The notes under the pieces were generated by a model. It saw nothing but the letters and a program-made list of their open reading frames with translations, did not search any database and had not been told where the DNA came from. DNA of 64,000 nucleotides. Source: Arminella tubonensis. Lineage in GTDB: Bacteria > Pseudomonadota > Alphaproteobacteria > Rhizobiales > Rhizobiaceae. Location of the stretch: positions 310,001 to 374,000 of the forward strand of contig NZ_PCDP01000038.1 of NCBI RefSeq assembly GCF_003240585.1, read 5' to 3'. This document shows, in pieces, positions 27,368 through 36,130 of this stretch. A program made the translations under genes and the position numbers. Within the stretch, counting starts at the first letter, position 1. Each line of letters begins with the position of its first letter.

Positions 27368-28181
27368 GTTGCCGCCTTCCAGAGTTCTATTCCTGCCGGG
27401 CGAAGGAACGCCGCCCGAAGATATCTCGCACATGACATGCTGGGGAGCCCCTCATGAACTCATCAGCATCCCGGTTCATCAGCCACGGTCCTGCCAAAGG
27501 ACCCACAAAGAAATCCGCGGCGAAAGCTGCCTCCAGGCAGCCGCCGTCATCAATCTCTTCATCAGGAGCAGTCATTCGGCCCTCGTTCCGACCGACTGCG
27601 CCTGAGTGGCTGTCAATTTTTCACCCCTGCTCTCCTGCAGCCATACTAGGGACCGAGGCTGCCTGAGAGCGACAAGTCCCCTCGTCCAGAAACATCACTG
27701 CTTCCGGTTTGGACGTGTCAACTGTTTGAAAAAACGGAATTGAACCATTCCGTCACAAGGGACAAAAACTAACCCACGCCGCCTGAATGGCAGTGTTCGC
27801 CGAAGCCGTTTAAGGTGATGTCCGCGCCCCTTGTTGAAAGCCATTTAGGCAGGATCATCGGACAATATCAACGATGAATTTTACGCAAAATCGGGCATCG
27901 GGCATTGACTCGGGGGGGCATTTTTGACTGTCACACCCTCGTCAAAAAAGAATCGCTTTTGAATCAAGGGGATTCCTTACTGATGCGTTTTCGACACGGC
28001 ATTGGAGAAATAAAATAATAAATCTCTTGACTCAGGGAAGGGCCCAAGGTGCGGACAAGTTGTCACAAGGAGAAAGAGCAACCTGTCCCAACTATTTGTT
28101 ATTTATGGGCTTTTTCTGTCATTCCAGTGACACGAACGAGTGAATGTAAAATAGTCACTCAGCCTAAATTTTCCCCGAATC
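27368..28181. other. long non-coding region between dnaA and rpsT
   Basis: About 810 bp without a confident gene. It should hold the dnaA promoter and leader on the minus strand. Five GANTC sites lie between 27907 and 28033 and a sixth at 28177. A 62-codon ORF (27387-27575, minus) ends 19 bp before dnaA and has a GAGGG ribosome site. The part near 27720-28100 is notably AT-richer than flanking genes. I see no clear TTATCCACA DnaA box. Confidence 0.6.
27907..28033. promoter_or_regulatory. cluster of GANTC (CcrM methylation) sites upstream of dnaA
   Basis: GANTC at 27907, 27950, 27961, 27971 and 28029: five sites in 127 bp, against roughly one per 256 bp by chance. CcrM methylates adenine in GANTC, and hemimethylation times dnaA transcription in Caulobacter; a comparable role here is inference. 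Confidence 0.55.
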
Positions 28182-28207
28182 CAAAAAGCCCGGCGAAGGG
28201 CCGGGCT
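28182..28207 (-). terminator. rho-independent terminator of rpsT
   Basis: Read on the minus strand: AGCCCGGC, 5-nt loop, GCCGGGCT, then TTTTTGG, 30 bp after the rpsT stop. Textbook structure. Confidence 0.9.
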
Positions 28208-28236
28208 CGTTGTAATGATATAATTATTAGCAACAA

Positions 28237-28515
28237 TTAGGCAGTCGGAGCAGCCGACAGTGCCTTCACGCGCTTAGCAAGGCGCGAGACCTTGCGGGAC
28301 GCAGTGTTGACATGCAGGACGCCCTTGCCGGCGGCGCGTGCCAATTCCGGCTGAACGACTCGCAGTGCTTCCTTGGCGCGGTCCGCGTCACCAGACGCGA
28401 TGGCCTCTTCGACCTGGCGAACGTAAGTGCGAACGCGCGAGCGACGAGCCTTGTTGACTTCGGTGCGGCGGGCGATCTTGCGGGTCGCTTTTTTCGCCGA
28501 GCTTGTATTGGCCAT
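28237..28515 (-). CDS. rpsT: 30S ribosomal protein S20
   Basis: 92 residues, highly basic: MANTSSAKKATRKIARR at the N-terminus and GVLHVNTASRKVSRLAKRVK near the end. S20 binds 16S rRNA early in 30S assembly. The frame runs 11 codons upstream of the conserved MANT start, which I exclude. Followed by a clear terminator. Confidence 0.97.
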   Translation of the reverse strand: MANTSSAKKATRKIARRTEVNKARRSRVRTYVRQVEEAIASGDADRAKEALRVVQPELARAAGKGVLHVNTASRKVSRLAKRVKALSAAPTA

Positions 28516-28736
28516 GTATGCCTCTCTTAGAATTCCAACATAACTCACTCATTGCCGCGTCAGGGCCCTTCGGCCGTTTCATCCAGCAATGCGGGAGCAA
28601 TCGCGGAAAACCGGATCGGCTTTCCAAACTGTGGCGGGCATATAGCCTTAATGCGCAGTGTCGTCAACGCGCATTTCAGCAAAAACGCCGTGGGCCGCCG
28701 GTCTTTTCCACCGTCCCGCCCCGCGGTAGGCGCGCA

Positions 28737-29510
28737 TCACCGGTTCTTGAACTCCGGTTTACGCTTCTCGATAAATGCAGCCATCCCCTCTTTCTGGTCT
28801 TCTGTGGCAAAAAGACTGTGAAACATTCGACGCTCGAAGCGCAGCCCTTCTTCCAATGTCGTCTCCAGCGCCCGGTTCACGGCTTCCTTGGCCATCAGGA
28901 CCGAAGGGCGCGACAGCGAGGCAATCTTTGCCGCCGCCGCGAGGGCCTCGTCGAGAAGCCTGTCAGCCGGCACGACGCGTGAGACCAGGCCTGCGCGCTC
29001 CGCCTCGACGGCATCCATCATGCGGCCGGTCAACACCATATCCATGGCTTTCGCTTTCCCGACGGCGCGGGTCAACCGCTGCGAACCGCCCATGCCTGGA
29101 ATGACGCCGAGAGTGATCTCCGGCTGCCCGAATTTTGCGGTCTCGGAAGCGATGATGAAATCGCACATCATCGCGAGTTCGCAGCCGCCCCCCAGCGCAA
29201 AGCCGCTGACGGCTGCGATGACCGGCTTGCGTGCCTTGGCGATCTCGTCCCAACCGCTGATGAAATCGCGCTGATAGACCTCCGCGAAGTTCAGAGGCTG
29301 CATCTCCTTGATATCGGCACCAGCGGCGAAGGCTTTTTCCGACCCAGTGAGCACGATCGCGCCGATCGCGTCATCTGCGTGAAATGCCGCATAGGCTTTC
29401 TTCAGCTCCAACAGTATTGTGGAGTTCAGCGCGTTCAGCGCCTGCGGGCGGTTGAGCCGAACCAGGCCGACGGCGCCATGCGTTTCGACGATAAGGGTTT
29501 CATAGTCCAC
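28737..29510 (-). CDS. enoyl-CoA hydratase
   Basis: 257 residues, crotonase fold, the usual length for FadB1/Ech-type enzymes. The oxyanion hole is in AFAAGADIKEM and SGFALGGGCELAMMCD, and the two catalytic glutamates lie in GGGCELAM and FGQPEITLGVIPG. It hydrates 2-enoyl-CoA in fatty-acid or amino-acid oxidation. The start is GTG at 29510 with a strong GGAGGAGAG ribosome site. It follows mutM. Confidence 0.92.
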   Translation of the reverse strand: MDYETLIVETHGAVGLVRLNRPQALNALNSTILLELKKAYAAFHADDAIGAIVLTGSEKAFAAGADIKEMQPLNFAEVYQRDFISGWDEIAKARKPVIAAVSGFALGGGCELAMMCDFIIASETAKFGQPEITLGVIPGMGGSQRLTRAVGKAKAMDMVLTGRMMDAVEAERAGLVSRVVPADRLLDEALAAAAKIASLSRPSVLMAKEAVNRALETTLEEGLRFERRMFHSLFATEDQKEGMAAFIEKRKPEFKNR

Positions 29511-29531
29511 GACGTTCTCTCCTCCAGCCAA

Positions 29532-30422
29532 TCAGGTCTGGCAGACGGGGCAATAGAAAGTCGAACGGCCCGCCTGCACGATCCGCTCGACCGTACCGCC
29601 GCAGCCCTGCGTCCGGCAAGCTTCACCTTCACGATCATAGACCGAGAAGCTATGTTGGAAATAGCCGAGCGAGCCGTCGGTCTGGATATGATCGCGCAGC
29701 GACGAGCCTCCGGCCGCGATGGCATCGGCGATGACGTCGCGGATCGACTGGACCAGGAAAATCAGCGATTCCCTTGGCGTCCCGTTCTCCTTCACCAGTG
29801 CTCCGGCCGCGCTGGTCGGCGACAGGTGCGAGCGCCACATCGCCTCGCAAACATAGATATTGCCGAGACCGGCAATATTCTTCTGGTCGAGCAACGCACT
29901 CTTCAAGGGCTGCGCCTTTCCGTCGAAGCGCATCGCCAGATAATCGGCGCTCAGCGCATTGCCGGTCGGTTCCGGCCCGAGGTCGCGAATGTAGGGATGG
30001 CTCGAAAGATCGGCGCGATTGACGATGTCCATGAAGCCAAAGCGGCGCGGGTCATTATAGATGACGCGGGTACGACCGGTTTCGCCCTCCAGATGGAAGA
30101 TGACGTGATCGTGCTTTTCGTCCTTCGATCTGACATGGTGGAAGTCGCCGGGTATTCCGACCGCCAGGTCTTTTTCGATACGAAACGAGCCGGACATGCC
30201 GAGATGGGCGATGACAGTCATGCCGTCCTCGAGATCGATCAACAGATATTTCGCACGGCGCGACAGGGATGTGATCCGGCGGCCAGCGACGAGGTGGGCA
30301 AATTCAGAAGGGAAAGGGAACCGCAGATCGCCGCGGCGCAACTCGAGCTCGGTCAGAACCGCGCCTTCCATGGCGGGCGCCAGCCCGCGCCTGACGGTTT
30401 CGACCTCTGGTAATTCCGGCAT
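29532..30422 (-). CDS. mutM: formamidopyrimidine-DNA glycosylase (Fpg/MutM)
   Basis: 296 residues. The catalytic N-terminal proline and Glu are in MPELPEVETVRRGL. The H2TH region contains QKNIAGLGNIYVCEAMW, and the C-terminal zinc finger has four cysteines (EACRTQGCGGTVERIV...FYCPVCQT). It excises 8-oxoguanine and formamidopyrimidines. An upstream in-frame extension is discarded because MPELPEVE must be the mature N-terminus. Confidence 0.96.
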   Translation of the reverse strand: MPELPEVETVRRGLAPAMEGAVLTELELRRGDLRFPFPSEFAHLVAGRRITSLSRRAKYLLIDLEDGMTVIAHLGMSGSFRIEKDLAVGIPGDFHHVRSKDEKHDHVIFHLEGETGRTRVIYNDPRRFGFMDIVNRADLSSHPYIRDLGPEPTGNALSADYLAMRFDGKAQPLKSALLDQKNIAGLGNIYVCEAMWRSHLSPTSAAGALVKENGTPRESLIFLVQSIRDVIADAIAAGGSSLRDHIQTDGSLGYFQHSFSVYDREGEACRTQGCGGTVERIVQAGRSTFYCPVCQT

Positions 30423-30599
30423 GATGATCCATCTCAGTGTTTCGAAGGCCTGCGGCAAGGCGGCGATCAAGATGCGCTTTAATTTAACGCTGTCATGATC
30501 TAAACCAACGCCAAGGTGCCGCCCTCGTTGGCACTCAGATAGCGTGATGCGGGCGATTTCGCTATGGCTCGCCGCGATTTAAGTCATGGAGTAGACGCA

Positions 30600-31376
30600 A
30601 TGGCCGAAAGCCGCACCTCCGCCGATGGCGGCATGGAAACATCCTACGGATTCCGCGAAGTGGCGGACGGCGAGAAGCAGGGTCTCGTCAACGATGTCTT
30701 CCATAAGGTTGCCAAGCGCTACGATGTCATGAACGACGTCATGTCGATGGGCCTGCACCGGGCGTGGAAGGACGCGATGATCTCCGCGCTCAATCCGCGC
30801 AAGGATCCAGCCTACAAGGTGCTGGATGTTGCAGGCGGTACTGGGGATATCGCATTCCGCATCGTCGAAGCCTCGAGCCGGTTGGCCCATGCGACCGTGC
30901 TCGACATCAACGGCTCGATGCTGGCTGTCGGCGCCGAGCGCGCGACAAAAAAGAAGCTTTCGGACAATCTCACCTTCGTCGAGGCCAATGCCGAGGAGCT
31001 GCCCTTCGACGCGGGCTCCTTCGATGCCTATACGATCGCCTTCGGAATTCGCAACGTTCCGCGCATCGACGTGGCGCTCAAGGAAGCACACAGGGTTTTG
31101 AAGCGCGGTGGACGATTGCTGGTCCTGGAATTTTCCGAGGTCGACCTGCCGCTGCTCGACCGCGTCTACGATGCCTGGTCGTTCAACGCGATCCCGCGCT
31201 TCGGCAAGGCGATCACCGGCGAAAGCGAGCCCTACCAGTACCTGGTAGAATCGATCCGCAAGTTCCCCAACCAGCAGGATTTCGCCGAGATGATCCGTCA
31301 GGCTGGTTTCTCGCGCGTGACCTACACCAACTATACCGGCGGCATTGCGGCGCTTCATTCCGGCTGGAAGCTCTGA
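30600..31376 (+). CDS. ubiE: ubiquinone/menaquinone C-methyltransferase UbiE
   Basis: 258 residues. SAM-binding motif VLDVAGGTGDIAFRI, then the UbiE signatures FHKVAKRYDVMNDVMSMGLHR and AFGIRNVPRIDVALKEAHRVL. It methylates the benzoquinone ring in ubiquinone synthesis. Divergent from mutM and followed by ubiB. The start is ATG 30600; an upstream ATG at 30564 is less likely. Confidence 0.95.
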   Translation: MAESRTSADGGMETSYGFREVADGEKQGLVNDVFHKVAKRYDVMNDVMSMGLHRAWKDAMISALNPRKDPAYKVLDVAGGTGDIAFRIVEASSRLAHATVLDINGSMLAVGAERATKKKLSDNLTFVEANAEELPFDAGSFDAYTIAFGIRNVPRIDVALKEAHRVLKRGGRLLVLEFSEVDLPLLDRVYDAWSFNAIPRFGKAITGESEPYQYLVESIRKFPNQQDFAEMIRQAGFSRVTYTNYTGGIAALHSGWKL

Positions 31377-31438
31377 CGCATGATGCCCAGAAGTGTGAAG
31401 CGGCTTTCGGATAGGCTCATGCGAAACATACAAAGACC

Positions 31439-33013
31439 ATGAGCACTTTCGGTGCATATTTCGGGCTCGTCAGGGTCGGCTGGGTTTTGGTGCGCGAGGG
31501 CGTCGTCCTTGCGCTACCATCCGAGGGCCTGCCGCCATCCGTCAGCCTTGCCAAGTCATTCGTCAGCATCTTTGCCCGTCGGCAAGCCAAGGGGCAGACG
31601 CGCAGCGATCGCCTGTCGAAGGCGGTGGAAAGGCTCGGACCCTCCTATGTGAAAATCGGCCAATTCCTCGCGACCCGGCCCGACGTCGTCGGCATCGATT
31701 TCGCCAATGATCTGTCGCAGCTCCAGGACAGCATGGCGTTTTTCCCGGCGGCCGCGGCAAAGGCAAACATTGAAAGCTCGCTTGGGCGCCCGCTCGAAGA
31801 GCTCTATGCCAGCTTCGGCGATCCGATCGCGGCCGCATCCATCGCGCAGGTACACCCAGCCGAGGTGGACACGCCGCAGGGTCGCAAGAAAGTTGCCGTG
31901 AAGGTAGTTCGACCGGGCGTGCGCCAGCGCTTCGCCAACGATATCGAGGCGATGTACCTTGTCGCCGGGCTGCAGGAACGCTTCATGCCGTCCAGCCGCC
32001 GACTGCGACCGGTCGAAGTCACGCGAGCGCTCGAGCAGACGACGAAGGTCGAAATGGACCTCAGGCTCGAGGCCGCAGCGCTATCGGAAATTGCCGAGAA
32101 TACCGAGAAGGACGAGGGTTTTCGCGTACCCAAGGTCGACTGGGAGCGCACCGGGCGCGACGTCATCACGATGGAGTGGATCGACGGCGCCAAGATGTCG
32201 GATGTCGATGCGCTCCGGGCCGCCGGGCACGACCTCAACAAGCTTGCCGACTTGCTGATCCAGTCTTTTCTCCGGCACACGCTGCGCGACGGCTTTTTCC
32301 ATGCCGACATGCATCCCGGCAATCTCTTTGTCGCTCCCGACGGTATGATCGTTGCCGTCGACATGGGCATTGTCGGGCGGCTTGGAAAGAAGGAACGGCG
32401 GTTCCTTGCGGAAATCCTCTACGGCTTCATCACCCGCGACTATCTCCATGTCGCCGAGGTGCATTTCGAGGCCGGCTATGTGCCGGCGCACCACAACATG
32501 GAGAGCTTCGCACAGGCGATCCGCGCCATCGGCGAACCGATCCACGGGCAGCCGGCGGAAACCATTTCGATGGGCAAGCTGCTGACGTTGCTGTTCGAGG
32601 TCACGGAACTTTTCGACATGGAGACGCGTCCGGAACTCGTGATGCTGCAGAAGACCATGGTCGTCGTCGAGGGCGTGGCGCGCATGCTCAACCCTCGCTT
32701 CAACATGTGGAAAGCTTCTGAGCCGGTCGTCGGGGAATGGATCCGCAACAATCTCGGGCCTAAGCGCATCGTCACCGACCTCAGGGATGCGGTTAAGGCC
32801 GCGGTCAAACTGGCCGAAGCGGTTCCCGAGATCGCCGCCAAGACCGAGAAATTCCACCACGAGCTGCTGAATATGAGTGAGAACGGGCTGCGCTTCGATC
32901 CGCAGACCACGGAGGCCATCGGTAAATCGGAAGCGCGTCACAGCCGCTCGGGCCGTCTTGCGCTCTGGGTCATCGCGCTCACGCTCCTTTATATTGCCTG
33001 GCACCTCACCTGA
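31439..33013 (+). CDS. ubiB: ubiquinone biosynthesis protein UbiB (ABC1/ADCK kinase-like)
   Basis: 524 residues. The UbiB-specific KxGQ region is YVKIGQFLATRPDV, with the atypical kinase core ASIAQVHPAEV, invariant Lys in VAVKVVRPG, catalytic HADMHPGNLFV and the DMGIVGRLGKKERR segment. One C-terminal membrane segment (about 504-522) anchors it. UbiB supports ubiquinone assembly in the inner membrane, with UbiE just upstream. Confidence 0.94.
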   Translation: MSTFGAYFGLVRVGWVLVREGVVLALPSEGLPPSVSLAKSFVSIFARRQAKGQTRSDRLSKAVERLGPSYVKIGQFLATRPDVVGIDFANDLSQLQDSMAFFPAAAAKANIESSLGRPLEELYASFGDPIAAASIAQVHPAEVDTPQGRKKVAVKVVRPGVRQRFANDIEAMYLVAGLQERFMPSSRRLRPVEVTRALEQTTKVEMDLRLEAAALSEIAENTEKDEGFRVPKVDWERTGRDVITMEWIDGAKMSDVDALRAAGHDLNKLADLLIQSFLRHTLRDGFFHADMHPGNLFVAPDGMIVAVDMGIVGRLGKKERRFLAEILYGFITRDYLHVAEVHFEAGYVPAHHNMESFAQAIRAIGEPIHGQPAETISMGKLLTLLFEVTELFDMETRPELVMLQKTMVVVEGVARMLNPRFNMWKASEPVVGEWIRNNLGPKRIVTDLRDAVKAAVKLAEAVPEIAAKTEKFHHELLNMSENGLRFDPQTTEAIGKSEARHSRSGRLALWVIALTLLYIAWHLT

Positions 33014-33074
33014 ATAACTGCGTCGCATCGCAAACCGATTGCGGCGCTGCAAAAACATCCTGTGTTCGACATTT

Positions 33075-33084
33075 GGGATATCCC
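33075..33084. promoter_or_regulatory. short palindrome in the promoter region of the ergothioneine-type operon
   Basis: GGGATATCCC is a perfect 10-bp palindrome 48 bp before the first gene of the operon, in the 118-bp gap after ubiB. A CATAAT hexamer follows at about 33101. It might be an operator, but ten bases are weak evidence. Confidence 0.25.
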
Positions 33085-33131
33085 TCTATCTCTCGGCATC
33101 GCATAATCTCGCGTCAAAGGAGATTTTGCAT

Positions 33132-34712
33132 ATGGATCGTCAAACGACCGGTATTGAACTCAGCGGCCAGCCGCTGACCTTTGCCGATCTCGTTCGCATC
33201 GGCGCGGGGCTCGCGCCCACCGCGTCAGAAAGCGGCATGGCACGGATCGTCACCGCACGCTCGGTCGTCGAGGACGCAATTGCATCGGGCATGCCGGTTT
33301 ACGGGGCCACGACCGGCGTCGGCGCGATGAAAGACGTGGAATGGTCGCCGGAAGATCTCGACGCCTTCAATCTCGGTCTCGTGCGGGCCCACCATTTCGG
33401 TACCGGAGCGCCATTCTCGATGTCGATCGTGCGTAACGCGATCGGCATCCGCGTCAATACCGCGTTGACCGGCCAGGTCGGCTGCACTCCGGAACTGATC
33501 GACGCCTACCTGAAGCTCCTTGAGGCCGATGTCATTCCGGTCGTGCGCCGCACCGGTTCGATCGGCTGCGCCGATATCGGCCTGATGGGACAGATCGGCG
33601 CGGTTCTGACTGGCGTCGGCGAGGCGGTCTACAAGGGCCGACGCATGCAGGCCGCCGAGGCTTTCGCAGCTGCCGGCATAGAGCCGACCAAGATGGCGCC
33701 ACGCGACAGCCTCGCCTCGCTCAGCGTCAATGCAGTGAGCTTTGCAGCCGCCGCGGATGCGACACGCAGCGCTGCAGCTTCGATCCGCGTTTTGCTCGCG
33801 ACGGGCATGATGGCCTGCGGCGCGCTGGGTGCATCGCGCGATCCCTGGCGATCCGTCCGTCATGTCGGGACAGCCCGTGAGGCGCTGATCGGCGCATGGC
33901 TTTGCAATGCGTCCGACGAATGGCCCTGGCCGGTCGCGACCCATGTCCAGGATCCGCTGAGCCTGCGCATGGTGGCGCAGGTCTTCGGCGCGGTCATCGA
34001 GAACCTGCTGTCGACGGGCCACAAGATCCTTGCCGCCACCGGCCGCTCCGACGACAATCCTGTCGTGGTCGAAGGACGGGTGATGACATCAGGCGGATCA
34101 CTGCCGCTCGACGTGACGATCCTCCTGGAATCGGCTGCCATCTGTATGGCCCATGCGGCACGCAATGCCTTCAACCGCTGCGTCATCCTCGGCAACGGCC
34201 AGCGACGCGGGCTGCCGGTCAATCTTGTACCGGAAGGCCGGATCGCCACCGGTTTCGGGCCGATCATCAAGCTTGCCGGCGAGATTTTCTCGCGGGTGCT
34301 GTCGATGTCCAACCCCGTCTCGGCGCAGTCGCTTGTCGTTGCCGCCGGGATGGAGGACGAGGCCGCGTTCCTGCCGCTGGTCATCGAGCGCTTCGAACGG
34401 CAGATGCGGGCTCTAAAGCGCCTCGCGGCACTGGAGGCGCTTCTTGCAGCCCAGGCGATCGATATCAATGGCGACGTTCCGGGTGGTGTCGCGCGCATGC
34501 TCTACGACGTGGTGCGCAAGCACGCAGCCTTCTACACGGTCGACCGTCCGCTTTCCGCCGAAGTCGAGGCGATCGAGGAGGAGATGGCTTCCGACACCTT
34601 CATGTCGGCGATGATATCGGAGGTTCCCATTGCCTCCTTCGACGACTTCTTCGCGCTCGGAACGCTGGAGCGGATAGAGGAACGTGTTCGCCACGAGCCT
34701 ATGCGGGCCTGA
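33132..34712 (+). CDS. MIO-less histidine ammonia-lyase homologue, probable ergothionase
   Basis: 526 residues of the aromatic amino-acid ammonia-lyase fold: VYGATTGVG at 57-65 with the conserved Tyr58, DPLSLRMVAQVFGAVIENL and RSDDNPVVVEG. The loop that should form the MIO electrophile reads GSIG-CAD-IGLMG at 142-153: Ala-Ser-Gly is replaced by Cys146-Ala147-Asp148, so MIO cannot form. Ergothionase is a known MIO-independent branch that eliminates trimethylamine from ergothioneine to give thiourocanate. The four genes that follow fit that pathway. AAGGAGA precedes the ATG. An alternative is another betaine or amine lyase. Confidence 0.8.
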   Translation: MDRQTTGIELSGQPLTFADLVRIGAGLAPTASESGMARIVTARSVVEDAIASGMPVYGATTGVGAMKDVEWSPEDLDAFNLGLVRAHHFGTGAPFSMSIVRNAIGIRVNTALTGQVGCTPELIDAYLKLLEADVIPVVRRTGSIGCADIGLMGQIGAVLTGVGEAVYKGRRMQAAEAFAAAGIEPTKMAPRDSLASLSVNAVSFAAAADATRSAAASIRVLLATGMMACGALGASRDPWRSVRHVGTAREALIGAWLCNASDEWPWPVATHVQDPLSLRMVAQVFGAVIENLLSTGHKILAATGRSDDNPVVVEGRVMTSGGSLPLDVTILLESAAICMAHAARNAFNRCVILGNGQRRGLPVNLVPEGRIATGFGPIIKLAGEIFSRVLSMSNPVSAQSLVVAAGMEDEAAFLPLVIERFERQMRALKRLAALEALLAAQAIDINGDVPGGVARMLYDVVRKHAAFYTVDRPLSAEVEAIEEEMASDTFMSAMISEVPIASFDDFFALGTLERIEERVRHEPMRA

Positions 34713-34747
34713 CGCTCGAGACAATTCAACTGATGAAAGGGACAGAC

Positions 34748-36130
34748 ATGGCTGACTTCGATCTCGTGTTGCAGGGCACCGTCGTGCTGCCCAATCGAAT
34801 CGTGGAAGCCGGCTATGTCGCGGTCCGCGCCGGGAAGATTGCAGAAATCGGCATTGGCGTCCCTCCTGCCGCTCGCGAACGTCATCTGCTCGGCAAGGCG
34901 CTGATCCTTCCGGGTGCAATCGATGCGCAAGTGCATTCGCTTTCGCAGAAAGACCAGGAGGATTTCATCTGGTCGACGCGGTCTGCCGCGGCGGGCGGCG
35001 TTACGACCATCGTCGACATGCCCTATGACGAGGGCAATCTCGTCTGCTCGGCCGAAGCCGTCGGGAGGAAAATCGACCATGCGAGCCCTCAGACCCGCGT
35101 CGACTTCGCGCTCTACGGCACTGTCGATCCCGAGGAAGGGCCTGCCCGCATCCTCGAAATGGTCGATGCCGGAGTTGCAGCGTTCAAATTTTCCACCTTC
35201 GGCACCGACCCGAAGCGCTTTCCGCGCATTCCCCCTGCCCTGCTGGAGGCCTGCTTTTCGGCGATCGCTCCGACCGGTCTGACCGCGGGCGTCCACAACG
35301 AGGACGACGAGGCGGTGCGGACCTATATCGACGCAACGAAGGCAAGCGGTATCACCGACTGGCGGGCTCATGGCATGTCCCGACCGCCGATCACCGAGCT
35401 GCTGGCGATGCACACGATCTTTGAAACCGGCGCTCAGACCGGCTGCCCGGCGCATGTGGTTCACTGCTCGCTCGGGCGCGGCTACGACATCGCCCGGGCT
35501 TACCGTCGCGACGGCTTTGAGGCGACGGTTGAATGCTGCATCCACTATCTGACGCTCGACGAGGAAAACGACGTCAAGCGGCTTGGCGGCAAGGCAAAGA
35601 TCAATCCGCCGATACGCCCGCGCGCCGAGGTCGAAACGCTGTGGCGCAAGGTCGCTGAGGGCAATGTCTGGCTGGTCTCGACCGATCATGTCAGTTGGTC
35701 TGAAAACCGCAAGACCAACCCAGACATGCTGGCCAACGCATCCGGCGTTCCGGGGCTCGAGGTGATGGTGCCGCTATTCGTCAAGGGCTCCATCGAGCGC
35801 GGAATTTCACTCACCTGGGCGGCGAAGCTGATGGCGGAGAATCCGGCTAAGCATTTTCGGCTCGACCATTGCAAAGGCGCGCTCGAGATCGGCAAGGATG
35901 CCGATATCGTCGTGCTGACACCGGAAGAAACCATCTACGATGCCGCGGCCAGCGGCAATAATGTGGTCGGTTGGAGCCCTTACCAAGGGATTCGCCTGCC
36001 CTACAAGGTTTCTGCCACTTACCTGCGTGGCGCGCTCGCGTTCGACGGCTCCAAGGTCGTGTCCGAACCAGGCACCGGCAAATTCGTGCGCCCGCTGGCT
36101 AGAAGGATCATCGCCGGAGAGGCCGCATGA
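34748..36130 (+). CDS. hydantoinase/dihydroorotase-family amidohydrolase, probable hydantoin-5-propionate hydrolase
   Basis: 460 residues, cyclic amidohydrolase TIM barrel. Seen: PGAIDAQVHSLS (59-63), the carbamylated-lysine region GVAAFKFSTFG, His in HNEDDEAV, HVVHCSLG and the catalytic Asp in STDHVSW. The usual Asp-x-His-x-His metal motif reads Asp59-Ala-Gln61-Val-His63, so the first His is Gln. In this operon the expected reaction is opening hydantoin-5-propionate to N-carbamoyl-glutamate. Its stop overlaps the next start by ATGA. Allantoinase or dihydropyrimidinase are alternatives by family. Confidence 0.82.
   Translation: MADFDLVLQGTVVLPNRIVEAGYVAVRAGKIAEIGIGVPPAARERHLLGKALILPGAIDAQVHSLSQKDQEDFIWSTRSAAAGGVTTIVDMPYDEGNLVCSAEAVGRKIDHASPQTRVDFALYGTVDPEEGPARILEMVDAGVAAFKFSTFGTDPKRFPRIPPALLEACFSAIAPTGLTAGVHNEDDEAVRTYIDATKASGITDWRAHGMSRPPITELLAMHTIFETGAQTGCPAHVVHCSLGRGYDIARAYRRDGFEATVECCIHYLTLDEENDVKRLGGKAKINPPIRPRAEVETLWRKVAEGNVWLVSTDHVSWSENRKTNPDMLANASGVPGLEVMVPLFVKGSIERGISLTWAAKLMAENPAKHFRLDHCKGALEIGKDADIVVLTPEETIYDAAASGNNVVGWSPYQGIRLPYKVSATYLRGALAFDGSKVVSEPGTGKFVRPLARRIIAGEAA

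Noticed and set aside
27368..28181. The dnaA-rpsT gap as a replication origin.
   Set aside because: I see no TTATCCACA-type boxes, and in rhizobia the origin is usually elsewhere.
33282..33290. An Ala-Ser-Gly triplet at residues 51-53 of the ammonia-lyase homologue, which could be taken for the MIO triad.
   Set aside because: It lies before the conserved YGxxTGxG motif, about 95 residues too early; the MIO loop aligns with Cys-Ala-Asp at 146-148.
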